Assembly: GCA_963741305.1 (NCBI GenBank)
Contig: CAVUHL010000003.1
Span: 6,448,001 to 6,512,000 of the forward strand
Length of the DNA: 64,000 nt
Source of the DNA: DATMER01 sp963741305
Lineage (GTDB): Bacteria > Acidobacteriota > Thermoanaerobaculia > Multivoradales > UBA5704
Direction: 5' to 3'
In this document: positions 40,131 to 50,000 of the stretch, one piece after another
How positions within the stretch are numbered: the first letter of the stretch is position 1
Layout: every line of letters begins with the position of its first letter
Made by a program: the position numbers and the translations under genes
Notes under the pieces: model-generated
Told to the model about the DNA's origin: nothing
Seen by the model: only the letters and a program-made list of their open reading frames with translations
Databases searched by the model: none

Positions 40131-41320
40131 TTCTGGAGCACCGCCACGCCCGGGAGGGTTTTGCCCGCCAGGAACTCCAGCGAGGCGCCGCCGCCGGTGG
40201 AGACGTGGCCGATGCGCTCGATTACGCCGGCCTGGTGGGCCGCTGCGACCGTCTCGCCTCCGCCGATGACCGAGAAGCCCGGGCAACTCGCCAGGGCCTG
40301 GGCCACCTCACGGGTGCCGGCATCGTAAGGGGGCTTCTCGAAGACGCCCAGAGGGCCGTTCCAGAAGAGGGTCCTGGCCCGGCCGATCGCCTCGGCGAAG
40401 GCCTTGCGGGTAGCGGGGCCGACGTCCAGAGCCTTGCGCCCCGAGGGGATGTGATCCACGGCTACATTCTTCGGGTCCGGATCGTCCGGGCTGTCGCCGA
40501 CTACCACATCGGTCGGGAGGAGCACCTCGATGCCCTTGGAGCGGGCGCGCTCCAGGATGTCGCGGGCCATGTCCAGGCGGTCGGGCTCATGGAGCGAGCC
40601 CCCTACGTCCAGGCCCTGGGCGGCGAGGAAGGTATTGGCCATGCCGCCGCCGAGGAGGAGCATGTCGAGCCGTGGGAGGAGGTTCTCCAGCGTGTCGATC
40701 TTGCCCTCGATCTTGGCTCCTCCGAGCAGGGCGGCGAACGGGCGGTCGGGCTCGCCGAGGAGGCGGCCCAGGGCTTCGACCTCCCGGGTCAGGAGGCGGC
40801 CGGCGGCTTTGCGCTGGAGGCGCTCGGGCACCCCGACGACCGAGGCATGAGCGCGGTGGGCACTGCCGAAGGCGTCATCCACGAAGGCCTCGGCCAGTGC
40901 GGCGAGCTGATCGGCGAAGGCGGGGTCGTTCTTCTCCTCCCCTTCGTGGAAGCGCAGGTTCTCCAGCAGTAGGACGTCGCCCTCGCCCATCTCGCGGGCG
41001 ACCGCCTCGACCGGCTCGCCCACGCAGTCCTCGGCAAAGCGGGCGCCGCAGTGGAGGATCTCGGACAGCTTCGCCGCCACCGGCCGCAGGCTGTAGCGCG
41101 GATCGCGCTTGCCCTTGGGGCGGCCCGCGTGGGAGGCGAGCAGCAGGATGCAGCCGGCCTCGCGCAGCTCCTTCAGGGTGGGGACGGCCTCCTCGATGCG
41201 GGTGGCATCCACCACCTCGCCGGCCTCGGACATCGGCACGTTGAAGTCCACCCGCACGAAGACACGCTTGCCCCGCAGGCTGCCCAGGTCCAGGTCGTCC
41301 AGGGTATAGAGATCAGCCAT
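40127..41320 (-). CDS. pgk: Phosphoglycerate kinase
   Basis: A 397-residue kinase with the RVDFNVPM N-terminus, ASHAGRPKG, LLENLRFHEGEE, AALLGGAKIEGKID, LLLGGGMANTF and GGGETVAAAHQAG. All substrate and ATP-binding motifs look intact. It makes ATP from 1,3-bisphosphoglycerate. The ATG directly follows the gap stop (TGAATG), so translation is coupled; GGAGG within the gap 3' end is its SD. Confidence 0.97.
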   Translation of the reverse strand: MADLYTLDDLDLGSLRGKRVFVRVDFNVPMSEAGEVVDATRIEEAVPTLKELREAGCILLLASHAGRPKGKRDPRYSLRPVAAKLSEILHCGARFAEDCVGEPVEAVAREMGEGDVLLLENLRFHEGEEKNDPAFADQLAALAEAFVDDAFGSAHRAHASVVGVPERLQRKAAGRLLTREVEALGRLLGEPDRPFAALLGGAKIEGKIDTLENLLPRLDMLLLGGGMANTFLAAQGLDVGGSLHEPDRLDMARDILERARSKGIEVLLPTDVVVGDSPDDPDPKNVAVDHIPSGRKALDVGPATRKAFAEAIGRARTLFWNGPLGVFEKPPYDAGTREVAQALASCPGFSVIGGGETVAAAHQAGVIERIGHVSTGGGASLEFLAGKTLPGVAVLQK

Positions 41321-42349
41321 TCACGCCCTCCTCGGTTCTCTCATAAATCGCCGGGCCAAAAGCTCGGCGAGACGGTTCGAATATCCCCATTCGTTGTCAT
41401 ACCAAGCCACTACCCGCGCCAGGCTGCCTGAGGTCTGAATCAGCGGCAGGTCGACCACGGCCGAGCGCGGATCGCCCACGAAGTCGGACGAAACCGGCTC
41501 GTCCTCGGTGACCCCGAGGATCCCGGCGAGGGCTCCGGCGGCATTCAGGTAGGCTTGCCGGACCTCGCCGGCCGTGGCCTCCCGCTCCAGGTCGGCCACC
41601 AGGTCGAGCATGGCCACGGCCGGGGTGGGCACGCGGACGGAGAAGCCGTCGATCCTCCCTGCCAGCTCCGGGAGCAGCACGCCCGCCCCATGGGCCGCGG
41701 TGGTCGAGGTCGGGATGATGTTGAGCGCCGCCGCCCGCGACCGCCTCGGGTCCGGGTGCGGCAGGTCGAGCACCCGCTGGTTCTCGGTGTAGCTGTGGAC
41801 CGTGCTCATCAGGGCCCTTCGGACGCCGAAACTGTCGTGCAACACCTTTGCCACGAGGGCCAGGGCGTTGGTGGTGCAGGAGGCATTGCTGGCAACCGGC
41901 TGGCGGCCGGGGTCCCAGTCCTCAGTAATTCCACGGCAAAGAGTGACGTCGGCGGGCTCCGCCGGATCGGAGTTGGCGGAGAGGAGCACGGTCCGGACGC
42001 CGTCCCGCAGATGGGCCGCGGCCAGCCCGCGCTTCAGGAACCGGCCGGTCGCCTCGACCACGCTCTCGACTCCCGCCTCTCCCCATGGGATGCTGGCGGG
42101 GTCAGGCTCGTGGAAGACCGGGATGCGCAGCTTGCCTACAATCAGGGCGCCGGCCTCGGCCCGGACGGGCAGCGAAAAGGGGCCGTGCACCGAGTCGCGG
42201 GCCAGGAGCCGTGCAAGGATTGGGGCGGGCACGATATCGTTGATCGCGGCCGGCTCGAGCCCGGATGGGAGATCCTCCCGCGTCAGTACGATGCGGAGCA
42301 GGGCGCGGCCGATGCGGCCGAAGCCGTTGATACCGAAGCGCAGAGGCAT
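41321..42349 (-). CDS. gap: Glyceraldehyde-3-phosphate dehydrogenase, type I
   Basis: A 342-residue dehydrogenase. FGINGFGRIGR is the NAD-binding fold, SNASCTTNALA has the catalytic Cys158, HSYTENQRVLD and the C-terminal AWYDNEWGYSNRLAEL are typical. Position 34-40 reads AAINDIV, where an Asp favours NAD over NADP. Start ATG 42349. It heads gap-pgk-tpiA-secG; a GATAAG about 20 nt upstream may be its -10. Confidence 0.96.
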   Translation of the reverse strand: MPLRFGINGFGRIGRALLRIVLTREDLPSGLEPAAINDIVPAPILARLLARDSVHGPFSLPVRAEAGALIVGKLRIPVFHEPDPASIPWGEAGVESVVEATGRFLKRGLAAAHLRDGVRTVLLSANSDPAEPADVTLCRGITEDWDPGRQPVASNASCTTNALALVAKVLHDSFGVRRALMSTVHSYTENQRVLDLPHPDPRRSRAAALNIIPTSTTAAHGAGVLLPELAGRIDGFSVRVPTPAVAMLDLVADLEREATAGEVRQAYLNAAGALAGILGVTEDEPVSSDFVGDPRSAVVDLPLIQTSGSLARVVAWYDNEWGYSNRLAELLARRFMREPRRA

Positions 42350-42492
42350 GACGGGATCGGAGCTTATCGCAGGTGTCACGCCTGGGGGACTCGCCGCACT
42401 TAGAGAGGATAGGCGATAATGCGCCCTGACGGGACCGAATGCACCGCTGTTCCTACAGCGCTCACAGTGAAATTTCAGCAGGAGGAAGACCG

Positions 42493-42846
42493 ATGGCCGA
42501 GATGGGCAAGTACTGCAAGGCATACCTGGCGAAGCAGTTCCAGGAGTATCCGAACTGGAGCATGAACACGGAGAACGCCCGCAAGGAGAAGAAGGAGGTC
42601 GACGGCAAGGAGACCGAGGTCAAGCGCGAGCTCGACGACGACTCCATCCTCTACCTCCAGGAGAACTACGTCGTCACCGACGGGATCTTCAAGGACGAGA
42701 ACATCATTTTCGACAACGTGACGGATGAGTGGAAGGAGTACTGCCACGGCACGCTGGGCTTCGAGATCCCGGTCTACGAGCCCATCAACATCCCCGTGGC
42801 GGCTACTTCCGACACCCCGGGCGGTACCGACGTCGGTAATGGGTAA
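42493..42846 (+). CDS. Small acidic conserved-looking protein of unknown function
   Basis: A 117-residue protein rich in Glu, Lys and Tyr (MAEMGKYCKAYLAKQF, YLQENYVVTDGIFKDENI). I recall similar proteins annotated only as hypothetical, so no function is given. Residues 1-85 alternate predicted helix and strand, and the last ~20 are a Pro/Thr tail. AGGAGGA lies 6 nt before the ATG, predicting high translation. A GATAAT (about 42414) may be the -10, leaving a ~70-nt leader. tsaD starts 10 bp downstream. Confidence 0.75.
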   Translation: MAEMGKYCKAYLAKQFQEYPNWSMNTENARKEKKEVDGKETEVKRELDDDSILYLQENYVVTDGIFKDENIIFDNVTDEWKEYCHGTLGFEIPVYEPINIPVAATSDTPGGTDVGNG

Positions 42847-42850
42847 CAAT
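42844..42850 (+). promoter_or_regulatory. -10-like TAACAAT before tsaD, leaderless-type
   Basis: TAACAAT ends 6 nt before the GTG at 42857. It overlaps the stop codon of the preceding gene, giving tsaD its own possible promoter. Confidence 0.45.
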
Positions 42851-42856
42851 GGGTAG

Positions 42857-43906
42857 GTGACCCACCCCGCCCCTCTCGTCCTCGGCATCGAGACCTCCTG
42901 CGACGACACCGCCTGCGCCGTCCTCGACGGCGAGGGGCGGGTGCTCGCGTCGGTGGTCTCGAGCCAGCTCGCCGCCCATCGTCCCTACGGCGGCGTGGTC
43001 CCGGAGATCGCCTCCCGCGAGCACCTTTCCAACTGGCCCGCGGTCAGCGCCGAGGCGCTGTCGCGGGCGGGGGTGACCATGCCGGACGTGGACCTGGTCG
43101 CCGCGACCCGCGGGCCTGGGCTGGTCGGGGCGCTCCTGGTGGGGCTCTCGATCGGCAAGGCCGTGGCCTTCGCCCTGGACCGGCCGTTCCATGCGGTCCA
43201 CCACCTGGAAGGGCACCTGTTCTCCCCCTTCCTCCCCCCACCTTCCGAGCCCGGACCCTCTGCTCCCCCTCCGGACCGCTTCGTAGGCCTGGTGGTCTCG
43301 GGTGGCCACACTTCCCTCTTCGGCGTCGAGGAAGGCGAGGTTTCGACCCTGGCGGAGACCCGCGACGACGCCATGGGCGAGGTCTTCGACAAGGTGGGTA
43401 AGCGGCTGGGCATCCCATATCCGCAAGGACCGAGGGTGGACGAGCTCGCCGAGCTGGGAGATCCCGCCGCCCGTCGCCTGCCGGTGAAGCCCGTGGGGGA
43501 CGACCTCTTCTTCTCCTACTCCGGGCTCAAGAGCCAAGTGCTCCTTGAGATCGAGAAGCTGGAGCGCCGGCTCGGGCAGCTCGATCCCGAAAGCCGGGAG
43601 GTGCTGGACCTCCTGGCCGGCTTCCGCGCCGCGGCCGTGGGCCAGATCCTCGACCGGCTGGAGCGCCTGCACCGGAGCCAGCCCCTCGGCTTCCTCGCGG
43701 TCTCGGGAGGCGTGGCCGCCAATCGGCTGCTTCGCCGCGAGCTGCCCGCCTGGGCAGCCGGCCGGGGAGTCGAGCTGCGCCTGGTTCCCCTGTCCTGGTC
43801 CGGCGACAACGCCGCCATGATCGCCCACGCCGCCCTGCTCCGGCACCGGCGAGGGCAGGCCAGTGACCCCTTCGGAGCCGAAGCCGAGAGCCGGATACCG
43901 ATTTAA
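42857..43906 (+). CDS. tsaD: tRNA N6-adenosine threonylcarbamoyltransferase TsaD
   Basis: A 349-residue ASKHA-fold enzyme transferring threonylcarbamoyl to A37 of ANN-decoding tRNAs. ETSCDDTAC is the nucleotide loop, HHLEGH near residue 115-120 the iron site, VVSGGHTSLF, FSYSGLKSQV and VSGGVAANRLLRREL the rest of the signature. A Pro-rich loop (PFLPPPSEPGPSAPPP) is inserted after the HLEGH region. GTG start with a -10-like box 6 nt upstream. Confidence 0.96.
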   Translation: MTHPAPLVLGIETSCDDTACAVLDGEGRVLASVVSSQLAAHRPYGGVVPEIASREHLSNWPAVSAEALSRAGVTMPDVDLVAATRGPGLVGALLVGLSIGKAVAFALDRPFHAVHHLEGHLFSPFLPPPSEPGPSAPPPDRFVGLVVSGGHTSLFGVEEGEVSTLAETRDDAMGEVFDKVGKRLGIPYPQGPRVDELAELGDPAARRLPVKPVGDDLFFSYSGLKSQVLLEIEKLERRLGQLDPESREVLDLLAGFRAAAVGQILDRLERLHRSQPLGFLAVSGGVAANRLLRRELPAWAAGRGVELRLVPLSWSGDNAAMIAHAALLRHRRGQASDPFGAEAESRIPI

Positions 43907-43982
43907 ACGTCGCCCTGAAAAATTCGTTACCAAAGGTAACCAAAGACCGCTCGGTGCGCTTCCCGGCCTCGTCGCAGAAAAA

Positions 43983-44035
43983 CTGCTCAACTCTCTGATT
44001 CCAGGAGAGTTGAGCAGTCCATCCGGCGCCTTTTT
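43983..44035 (+). terminator. Rho-independent terminator after tsaD
   Basis: CTGCTCAACTCTC, 9-nt loop, GAGAGTTGAGCAG: a perfect 13-bp stem (43983-44017), followed by CCTTTTTC near 44030. The preceding 76 nt (43907-43982) contain a small GTTACC/GGTAAC hairpin and no gene. Confidence 0.75.
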
Positions 44036-44072
44036 CAGTATGGCATTGGTATTGCTCTATAGCCTTTTCACC

Positions 44073-44642
44073 ATGGCTATTCCATCCCGACGCGGCCGCG
44101 AAGGCGGCTTCACGCTGATCGAGCTCCTGGTCTCGTTCGCGATCCTCATGATGCTCATCCTGCTCACCGGCCCGCCGCTGGCCAAGTTCATCCAGCGGAG
44201 CAAGCTCAGGGGGACGGTGGAACAGACGACGGTCACGATGCGCCTGGCCCGCCTGCGGGCGATCAAACTGTCCGGCTGGACCGTGGTCGAAGCTCAGGCC
44301 ACGACCCCGACCCAGCCGGGATACGTGATCGCTTACGACGACCTCAACCAGAACCGGACCAAGGATGCCGGCGAGCCCACGATCGGGACCGTCCTGCTGG
44401 AGAGGGGCATCGTCTACACGGGTGCGAGCGGCCTCACCGCCGTCGGCGCGCGGCGGGTCGCGATCTTCGTGGAGAACGGCGGCGTGATCCCGCAGGGAGA
44501 CGGAGCCTTCCAGTTCCAGGATGCGAAGGGCAACGAGATGGAGGTGCGCGTGACGCAGTCCGCCAAGATCGAGATCCGCAAGAAGGAGGGTGCCGTTTGG
44601 GTCACCTCGGGAGAAGGAGGCAAGGCATGGACCTGGAAATGA
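44073..44642 (+). CDS. Type II/IV pseudopilin, GspH/FimT-like
   Basis: A 189-residue minor pseudopilin. REGGFTLIELLVSFAILMML is the prepilin motif, cleaved after the Gly before Phe with Glu5 kept. The periplasmic domain has the GspH/FimT pattern (RLARLRAIKLSGWTVV, TVLLERGIVYTG). It would sit at the pilus tip or initiation complex. First gene of a five-gene pilus operon; the next start lies inside its 3' end. Confidence 0.87.
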   Translation: MAIPSRRGREGGFTLIELLVSFAILMMLILLTGPPLAKFIQRSKLRGTVEQTTVTMRLARLRAIKLSGWTVVEAQATTPTQPGYVIAYDDLNQNRTKDAGEPTIGTVLLERGIVYTGASGLTAVGARRVAIFVENGGVIPQGDGAFQFQDAKGNEMEVRVTQSAKIEIRKKEGAVWVTSGEGGKAWTWK

Positions 44643-45181
44643 AGGCGGCGCGGCCGGCGCGCTCCGGCGAGGCGGGCTTCTCGGTGATCGAGGCTTTGGT
44701 CGCCGCCGCCATCCTGCTGCTCATCGCCATCGGAATGATCCCGCTGTTCGCCCGGTCGATCCTCAACAACGAGGCGGGGAGCGACCACAGCCAGGCCAGC
44801 ACGATTGCCAAGGACGAGCTGGAGGCGGTGATGGACCTCGACTTCAACAGTCCGGACATGGTCCTGACCGGCGGCAACGTCGAGATCCTGTCCACGGACT
44901 ACCTGCTGCCCGGCACAATCGCGTTCGGCGACGAGCAGTGGGTTCCGACGGTGACCTCCACCCAGCGGCCGAGCTGGATGCGTACGGACCGGGTCACGCA
45001 GTTCTCGATCGCCTCGCTCGACGACGGCAGGATGGTCGACACCGAGCGCAGGCCCGGCAGCACGCAGCCGATCGAGGTTCACTTCAAGGTGGTCGAGGTG
45101 CAGATCGACAGCCGCAAGCGCGCGGAGTCCGGGCTGCCTCCTGGTCCCCGCCTCGTCTACCGGATCATCAAGCCGTTCTGA
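44627..45181 (+). CDS. Type IV pilus minor pseudopilin, PilV-like
   Basis: A 184-residue prepilin. GEAGFSVIEALVAAAILLLIAIGMIPLF is the leader-cleavage site plus N-terminal helix. The mature domain is short and ends with VYRIIKPF. PilV-like by order and size. ATG 44627 has GGAGG 6 nt upstream and overlaps the previous gene by 16 bp; ATG 44639 would give an ATGA overlap instead. Confidence 0.83.
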   Translation: MDLEMKAARPARSGEAGFSVIEALVAAAILLLIAIGMIPLFARSILNNEAGSDHSQASTIAKDELEAVMDLDFNSPDMVLTGGNVEILSTDYLLPGTIAFGDEQWVPTVTSTQRPSWMRTDRVTQFSIASLDDGRMVDTERRPGSTQPIEVHFKVVEVQIDSRKRAESGLPPGPRLVYRIIKPF

Positions 45182-45190
45182 GGCCGAGCC

Positions 45191-46504
45191 ATGCGAAAAG
45201 AGCCCACTGCAAACCCGTCCCGCGAAAGCGGCTTCACCGTCATCGAGCTGGTGGTCTCCCTGCTGGTCGTGGTGGAGGTCCTGCTGGCCGTCCTGATGCT
45301 GATCGACTTCAGCAGCAAGCTCTCCCGGGCGCAGGTCAACGTCACGGACATGCAGCAGTCGCTGCGGGTGGCGCACCACGAGCTGGCGGGGGAGCTCCGC
45401 ATGGCCGGCACCGGCGGCCTCCCCGGAGGGCAGATGCGCGCCGGCGGTCCGATCTGGATCCGCAACAACGCCGGTGCGAGCCAGAAGATCGGCCCGGCGA
45501 CCTCGCCCGAGGTCCTCGACGGGACCGACGTCCTGATCCTGCGCGGCGTGTTTTCGACGCCGCTGTACCACGTCAACACCCGGGATACCCTCTCGTTCAC
45601 GCGCACCTTCAATCCCCCCGGGGTCGTAGAAAAAGGCACCGTCGTGATCAATATCGCGACCTCGACGAAGATTCCGCACAACATGCAGCCGCTGCTCGAG
45701 ATCATCGAGCCGAACCCGGCCAGGCCGATCAGACCTGAGGCGCTCCTCCTCATCCATCCGCGCAACGCGGCGATCTATTCGGTGGTGGAGCTCGACACGA
45801 ACACGGCCGTAACCAAGAAACTCGTGGATACGAATGGCGTCATGACCGGCATCCAGCTCGGCTGGAAAGCCCGCCTTGGCACCTACACGACCGAATATGC
45901 CCAGCTCTCCCCGGGCGGCGTCTTCAACCCTGCCCTCGACCAAGTGGCTTTCGTCGGCGTCCTGGAGGAGTACCGGTACTACATCCGCGAGAGTTACGCT
46001 ATTCCGAACAACGCGGCCTCGGAGCTGACTCCGACCCTGATGCGGGCGCGCGCCTATCCGAACGTCGACACCGCCCCGTACGCCGGAGACGTCACCAATT
46101 GGGAGATGGATGTCGCCGACAACATCCTCGACCTCCAGATCGCCTTCGGGCTCGACTCGACCAACGGCGGCGGCTCGATCATCGCGGACACCGACCATGT
46201 GGGGCTGGACGACCGGATCTTCGAGTCCGCCGACGGCGCCGCCGACGACTGGCTGTTCAACGGCGTCGCCGACGTGTTCCCGGACCCCATCTGGATCAAT
46301 GCCAAGCCCCATCTGGTCCGGCTCTCGATGCTCGGCCGCACCGACCGCCGCGATCCGAAGTACCAGGCCCCGGCGCTGACCCGGATCGAGGACAGGGCTT
46401 TCGCCGCGAACCATCCCTTGAACGTGCCCCTGGCGAGCGGCGGGACGCAGCGCCTGTACCGGCGGCGCGTCCTGCAGACGCTAATCGACCTGAGGAACCT
46501 GTGA
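45191..46504 (+). CDS. Type IV pilus minor pseudopilin, PilW-like
   Basis: A 437-residue prepilin with ESGFTVIELVVSLLVVVEVLLAVL as cleavage site and helix. The large mature domain contains QSLRVAHHELAGELRMAGTGG, the usual PilW segment, followed by a long beta-rich region. It is 10 bp after the PilV-like stop, and its own stop shares a base with the next ATG (TGATG). PilW supports pilus assembly together with PilX and PilY1. Confidence 0.85.
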   Translation: MRKEPTANPSRESGFTVIELVVSLLVVVEVLLAVLMLIDFSSKLSRAQVNVTDMQQSLRVAHHELAGELRMAGTGGLPGGQMRAGGPIWIRNNAGASQKIGPATSPEVLDGTDVLILRGVFSTPLYHVNTRDTLSFTRTFNPPGVVEKGTVVINIATSTKIPHNMQPLLEIIEPNPARPIRPEALLLIHPRNAAIYSVVELDTNTAVTKKLVDTNGVMTGIQLGWKARLGTYTTEYAQLSPGGVFNPALDQVAFVGVLEEYRYYIRESYAIPNNAASELTPTLMRARAYPNVDTAPYAGDVTNWEMDVADNILDLQIAFGLDSTNGGGSIIADTDHVGLDDRIFESADGAADDWLFNGVADVFPDPIWINAKPHLVRLSMLGRTDRRDPKYQAPALTRIEDRAFAANHPLNVPLASGGTQRLYRRRVLQTLIDLRNL

Positions 46505-47070
46505 TGCGCGACATACGAGACTTGAGTGAAACCCGCCACGGCGAGCGCGGCAGCGCCTACATCGTCGCCCTGCTGGCGCTCACGATCCTGACCATCATCG
46601 GCCTGGCTCTCGTGCTCGTCACCGGCACCGAAATGCAGATCGGCTCCAACGAGCGGGTGGTGACCCGCACCTTCTACTCGTCGGATTCCGGGCTGGGGAT
46701 CGCCGCGGCCAAGGCGCTGGCCAGCGGCCGTTATGAGGCATCCACGCTCCTGCTCAACGAGACGCAGGTGGGCAACGCCCGCGTGGCCGACCGCATCGAG
46801 GTCGCCAACCTGGTTGCCACGACGGCCGTGCCCTGCGACTGGTGCCCCTACAACGAGGACGGCGTCCCCGAGTTCTACAAAGTGCATCACGCGGCGACCG
46901 CCACCGCCGAGAGGGTAGCCTGGACGGGCGGCGCCGCGATGCCGCCCGTCGGCGCCAAGGTCCTGAGCCGCAAGGTCACCAGCGCCATGTTCGAGTTCCA
47001 GCCCTGGCCGGCTCCACCTCCGGAGGCGATGCCCAACGATCCGGCCATACTGGCGAAGATCAAGTTCTGA
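46504..47070 (+). CDS. Type IV pilus assembly protein, PilX-like
   Basis: A 188-residue protein with the PilX N-terminus: GERGSAYIVALLALTILTIIGLALVLVTGTEMQIGSNERVVTRTFYSSDSGLG. The cleavage site has Ser instead of Phe after the Gly, as is common in PilX. The remainder is short, with a Cys pair CDWC. It starts within the PilW stop and PilY1 follows after 28 bp. Confidence 0.82.
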   Translation: MRDIRDLSETRHGERGSAYIVALLALTILTIIGLALVLVTGTEMQIGSNERVVTRTFYSSDSGLGIAAAKALASGRYEASTLLLNETQVGNARVADRIEVANLVATTAVPCDWCPYNEDGVPEFYKVHHAATATAERVAWTGGAAMPPVGAKVLSRKVTSAMFEFQPWPAPPPEAMPNDPAILAKIKF

Positions 47071-47098
47071 CCCTGACGACCCCGAGGAGGGTTCAATC

Positions 47099-50000
47099 AT
47101 GTCGCTCAACAGATCGACGACCGGCAGGACCTCGCTCTTCGCGCTGGCCATAGTGGCCATGCTGCTGGCGATACTGACCATGCGGCCGGCGCTGGCCGAC
47201 GACCGGGAGCTGCTGCGCAACTCCGTGGCCGAGCCGTACGTCTTCATCCTCCTGGACACTTCCGGCTCCATGCACTGGACGCCGAAGTGCACCCAGGCGC
47301 AGTTCGACGCCAACGAGTGCGAGGTTCTCTGCCCGACCGGCGACTGTTACGCGCCGCTCAACGGCGACGACCCGAATTCCAAGTTCTACCAGGCCAAAGA
47401 GGCACTGTACGAGGTCATCAAGGGCGTCGGCGACGTGCAGTTCGGCTTCGCCACCTACAACCAGGACGGCGCCTACATGCGGGTCAAGCACTACCTGTAC
47501 AAGGCCAAGGAGAACGGGCCGAACATCGTGGCGGGCCTTCCCTTCCCGGCCATCAACTCCCAGGACGTGCTGGGGATGACGTGGACCTGCACTTCGGGGT
47601 CCGATGAAGGATGCAACTACGACAATCCGGCGGAAAGCAGCGACGCCTGGGAAATGCAGCGCGTCCGGAGAGTGCCGAAAGGCGGCATCAGCCTCACCGA
47701 TAACGTCACCGTCTGGGTCCGTCACAGCAACAACAGGTACCGGATCGTGTACGACCCCGTCAGCGGCAGCCTCGGGTCGGACGTGAGATTCAACATCGAC
47801 ATCGACCGCTGCCTCAGCAGCGGCTGCACGGGTTCGAACAGGATCGACGTCTCCAACAAGGACGTCACCTTCGAGTACGTGAACGAGTTCGGCTCCTGGG
47901 ACAACGGGGACAAGACCACCAACCCGCGGCTCGGCTTTTTCAATCAGGGCGACGCCGCCGACCCGAACGCCGCCAACACCTGCGCCGGATGGGACCCGAA
48001 CGCCGCGACTCCCGCCGGCTTCTTCCCGACCGAGGCTGCGACCGTCGACAGGTACAACGGCTACAACATCCGTTTCCCCACGGTCGCCGATCCCCGGGGC
48101 GCCTTCTTCAGCATGGGGGACATCATTCCGCTCGACTGGAACGCGTCCCACCAGCAGGACATCCTGAACCGGCTGGCGCCCAACGTCATCACCGATCCCG
48201 GCGCGACGCCGGACTTCCGCTCCATGGCCTATTTCAAGGACAACCGCCTCCTCACCGAGACCTTCCTGCGGCTCGAGAATGAAATCCTGCGGCCGCTCAT
48301 CGCCAGCGGCTCGACTCCGCTCGGCAACTCGGTGAAATCGTTCCGCTACTGGTGGGCCGGCTGCACGGGCGCGAACTGCCCGGCCGGCGGCTGGGAGAAG
48401 GTGGCGGCGGCGCAGGATCCGCAGTTCTCCTGCCGCAAGAAGTTCCTGCTGGTCGTCACCGACGGCGACGAGTCCTGCGCGCCGCCGGACGGCAACGGCG
48501 CCGACCCCTGCACCTGGACGAAGACTCTGTTCGACCAGGAGAACATCAAGACCTTCGTGGTGGCATTCGGCGTCGATAATGTGGCGGGCAACAAGCTCGA
48601 GTGCATGGCCAGCAACGGCGGCAGCGGCGATCCCATCTACCCGCAGAACAAGCAGGAGCTGATCAACGCCCTCAACGCCATCTTCGGCCAGATCCGCGAG
48701 GAGGTCAGCGCGTTCGCCTCCGCCGCCGTGCCCTCGGTCCAGGCCGAGGTGGCCGACCGCATCTTCCTGTCGAGCTTCACCCCGCTCAACGCCGCCTCGG
48801 TCTGGGATGGCCACCTCGACGCCTATCTCAAGCCGCTGCCCCTCACCCCGGACGGCAAGCCCGACGTCGGGCGCACCTGCCCGGCGCCGGGGAGCCCGCA
48901 GCGCAGCAGCTGCCACCTCTGGGACGCCGGCAAGGTGATCACCACCCAGGCGAGCACGTGGGAAGGTCCGGACTTCCTGAAGAACGTGGACGAGCCCACC
49001 GCGGGCCACCTCAAGCTGGGCCTTTCCAACACCGAGCGGCGCGTCTTCTACGGCATGCGCCGCACCGCGGCCGACGGCATCCTCAACAAACTGAAGCTGT
49101 TCGTGCCGCCGCAGACCAACGAGTCCCTGACCGACAACGACTGGCTCGACCTCTGGCTGGGCCTCAAGATCCCGGTCGACCCCCTGGACCTGGAACAGGC
49201 CGGCGACGACACGCGGGACATCATCAAGCGGACGCTGGCGATCAAGCCGCGCGGCGCCGGCTACCTGCTGGGCGACATCTTCCACTCCGACCCGGCCATC
49301 ATCGACCGGCCGTCCGACTTCAGCTTCTACTCGTCGGACCTGTTCGACAACAAGAGCGGAACCTGCACCGGCAACCCCAGCTACCGCTGCTTCGCCGACA
49401 AGAACCAGCGGCGCCGCAAGATGCTGGTGGTCGGAAGCAACGACGGACAGCTCCACTTCTTCGACGCCGGCACCTATGACACCGTGGCCAAGAAGTTCAG
49501 CGATGGCACCGGCAAGGAGCTGTTCTCCTTCATCCCCCGCCTGATGATGCCCGTCATCCGCGACCTCGCGCAGGGCAGCCGCCAGATCTTCGGCATCGAC
49601 GCCACGCCGCGCATCGACGACGTGTACCTCGACCCGGAGCACAACGGCACTCCCACTCCGGGCGACCGCGAGTGGCGCAGCCTCGTCATCGGCGGCGTCC
49701 GCGAGGGCGGCAGCATCGACGCCAACGGCGGCCACGTCAGCGGCTTCGTCAGCGGCTACTACGCCCTGGACATCACCAAACCCGACGCGACGCCCGTCAC
49801 CCAGGTCGTGCCGACCTGCCTGAACCTGAACAACACCCCGGTCAGCACGGCCTGCGGCACGCTGCCCTACCCCGCCCTGCTGTGGGAGTTCACCGACTCG
49901 ATCGGCAGCTCCCGGTGGGACGAGGACAGCAATGGGTCCCCCGACCTGGGGCAGACCTGGTCGGTGCCCACCGTCGGCCGCATCCGCGTCACGGTTGGGG

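Noticed and set aside
43907..43982. Cyclic-di-GMP (GEMM) riboswitch before the pilus genes
   Set aside because: The conserved GEMM core and tetraloop-receptor sequences are not visible; only simple hairpins are seen.
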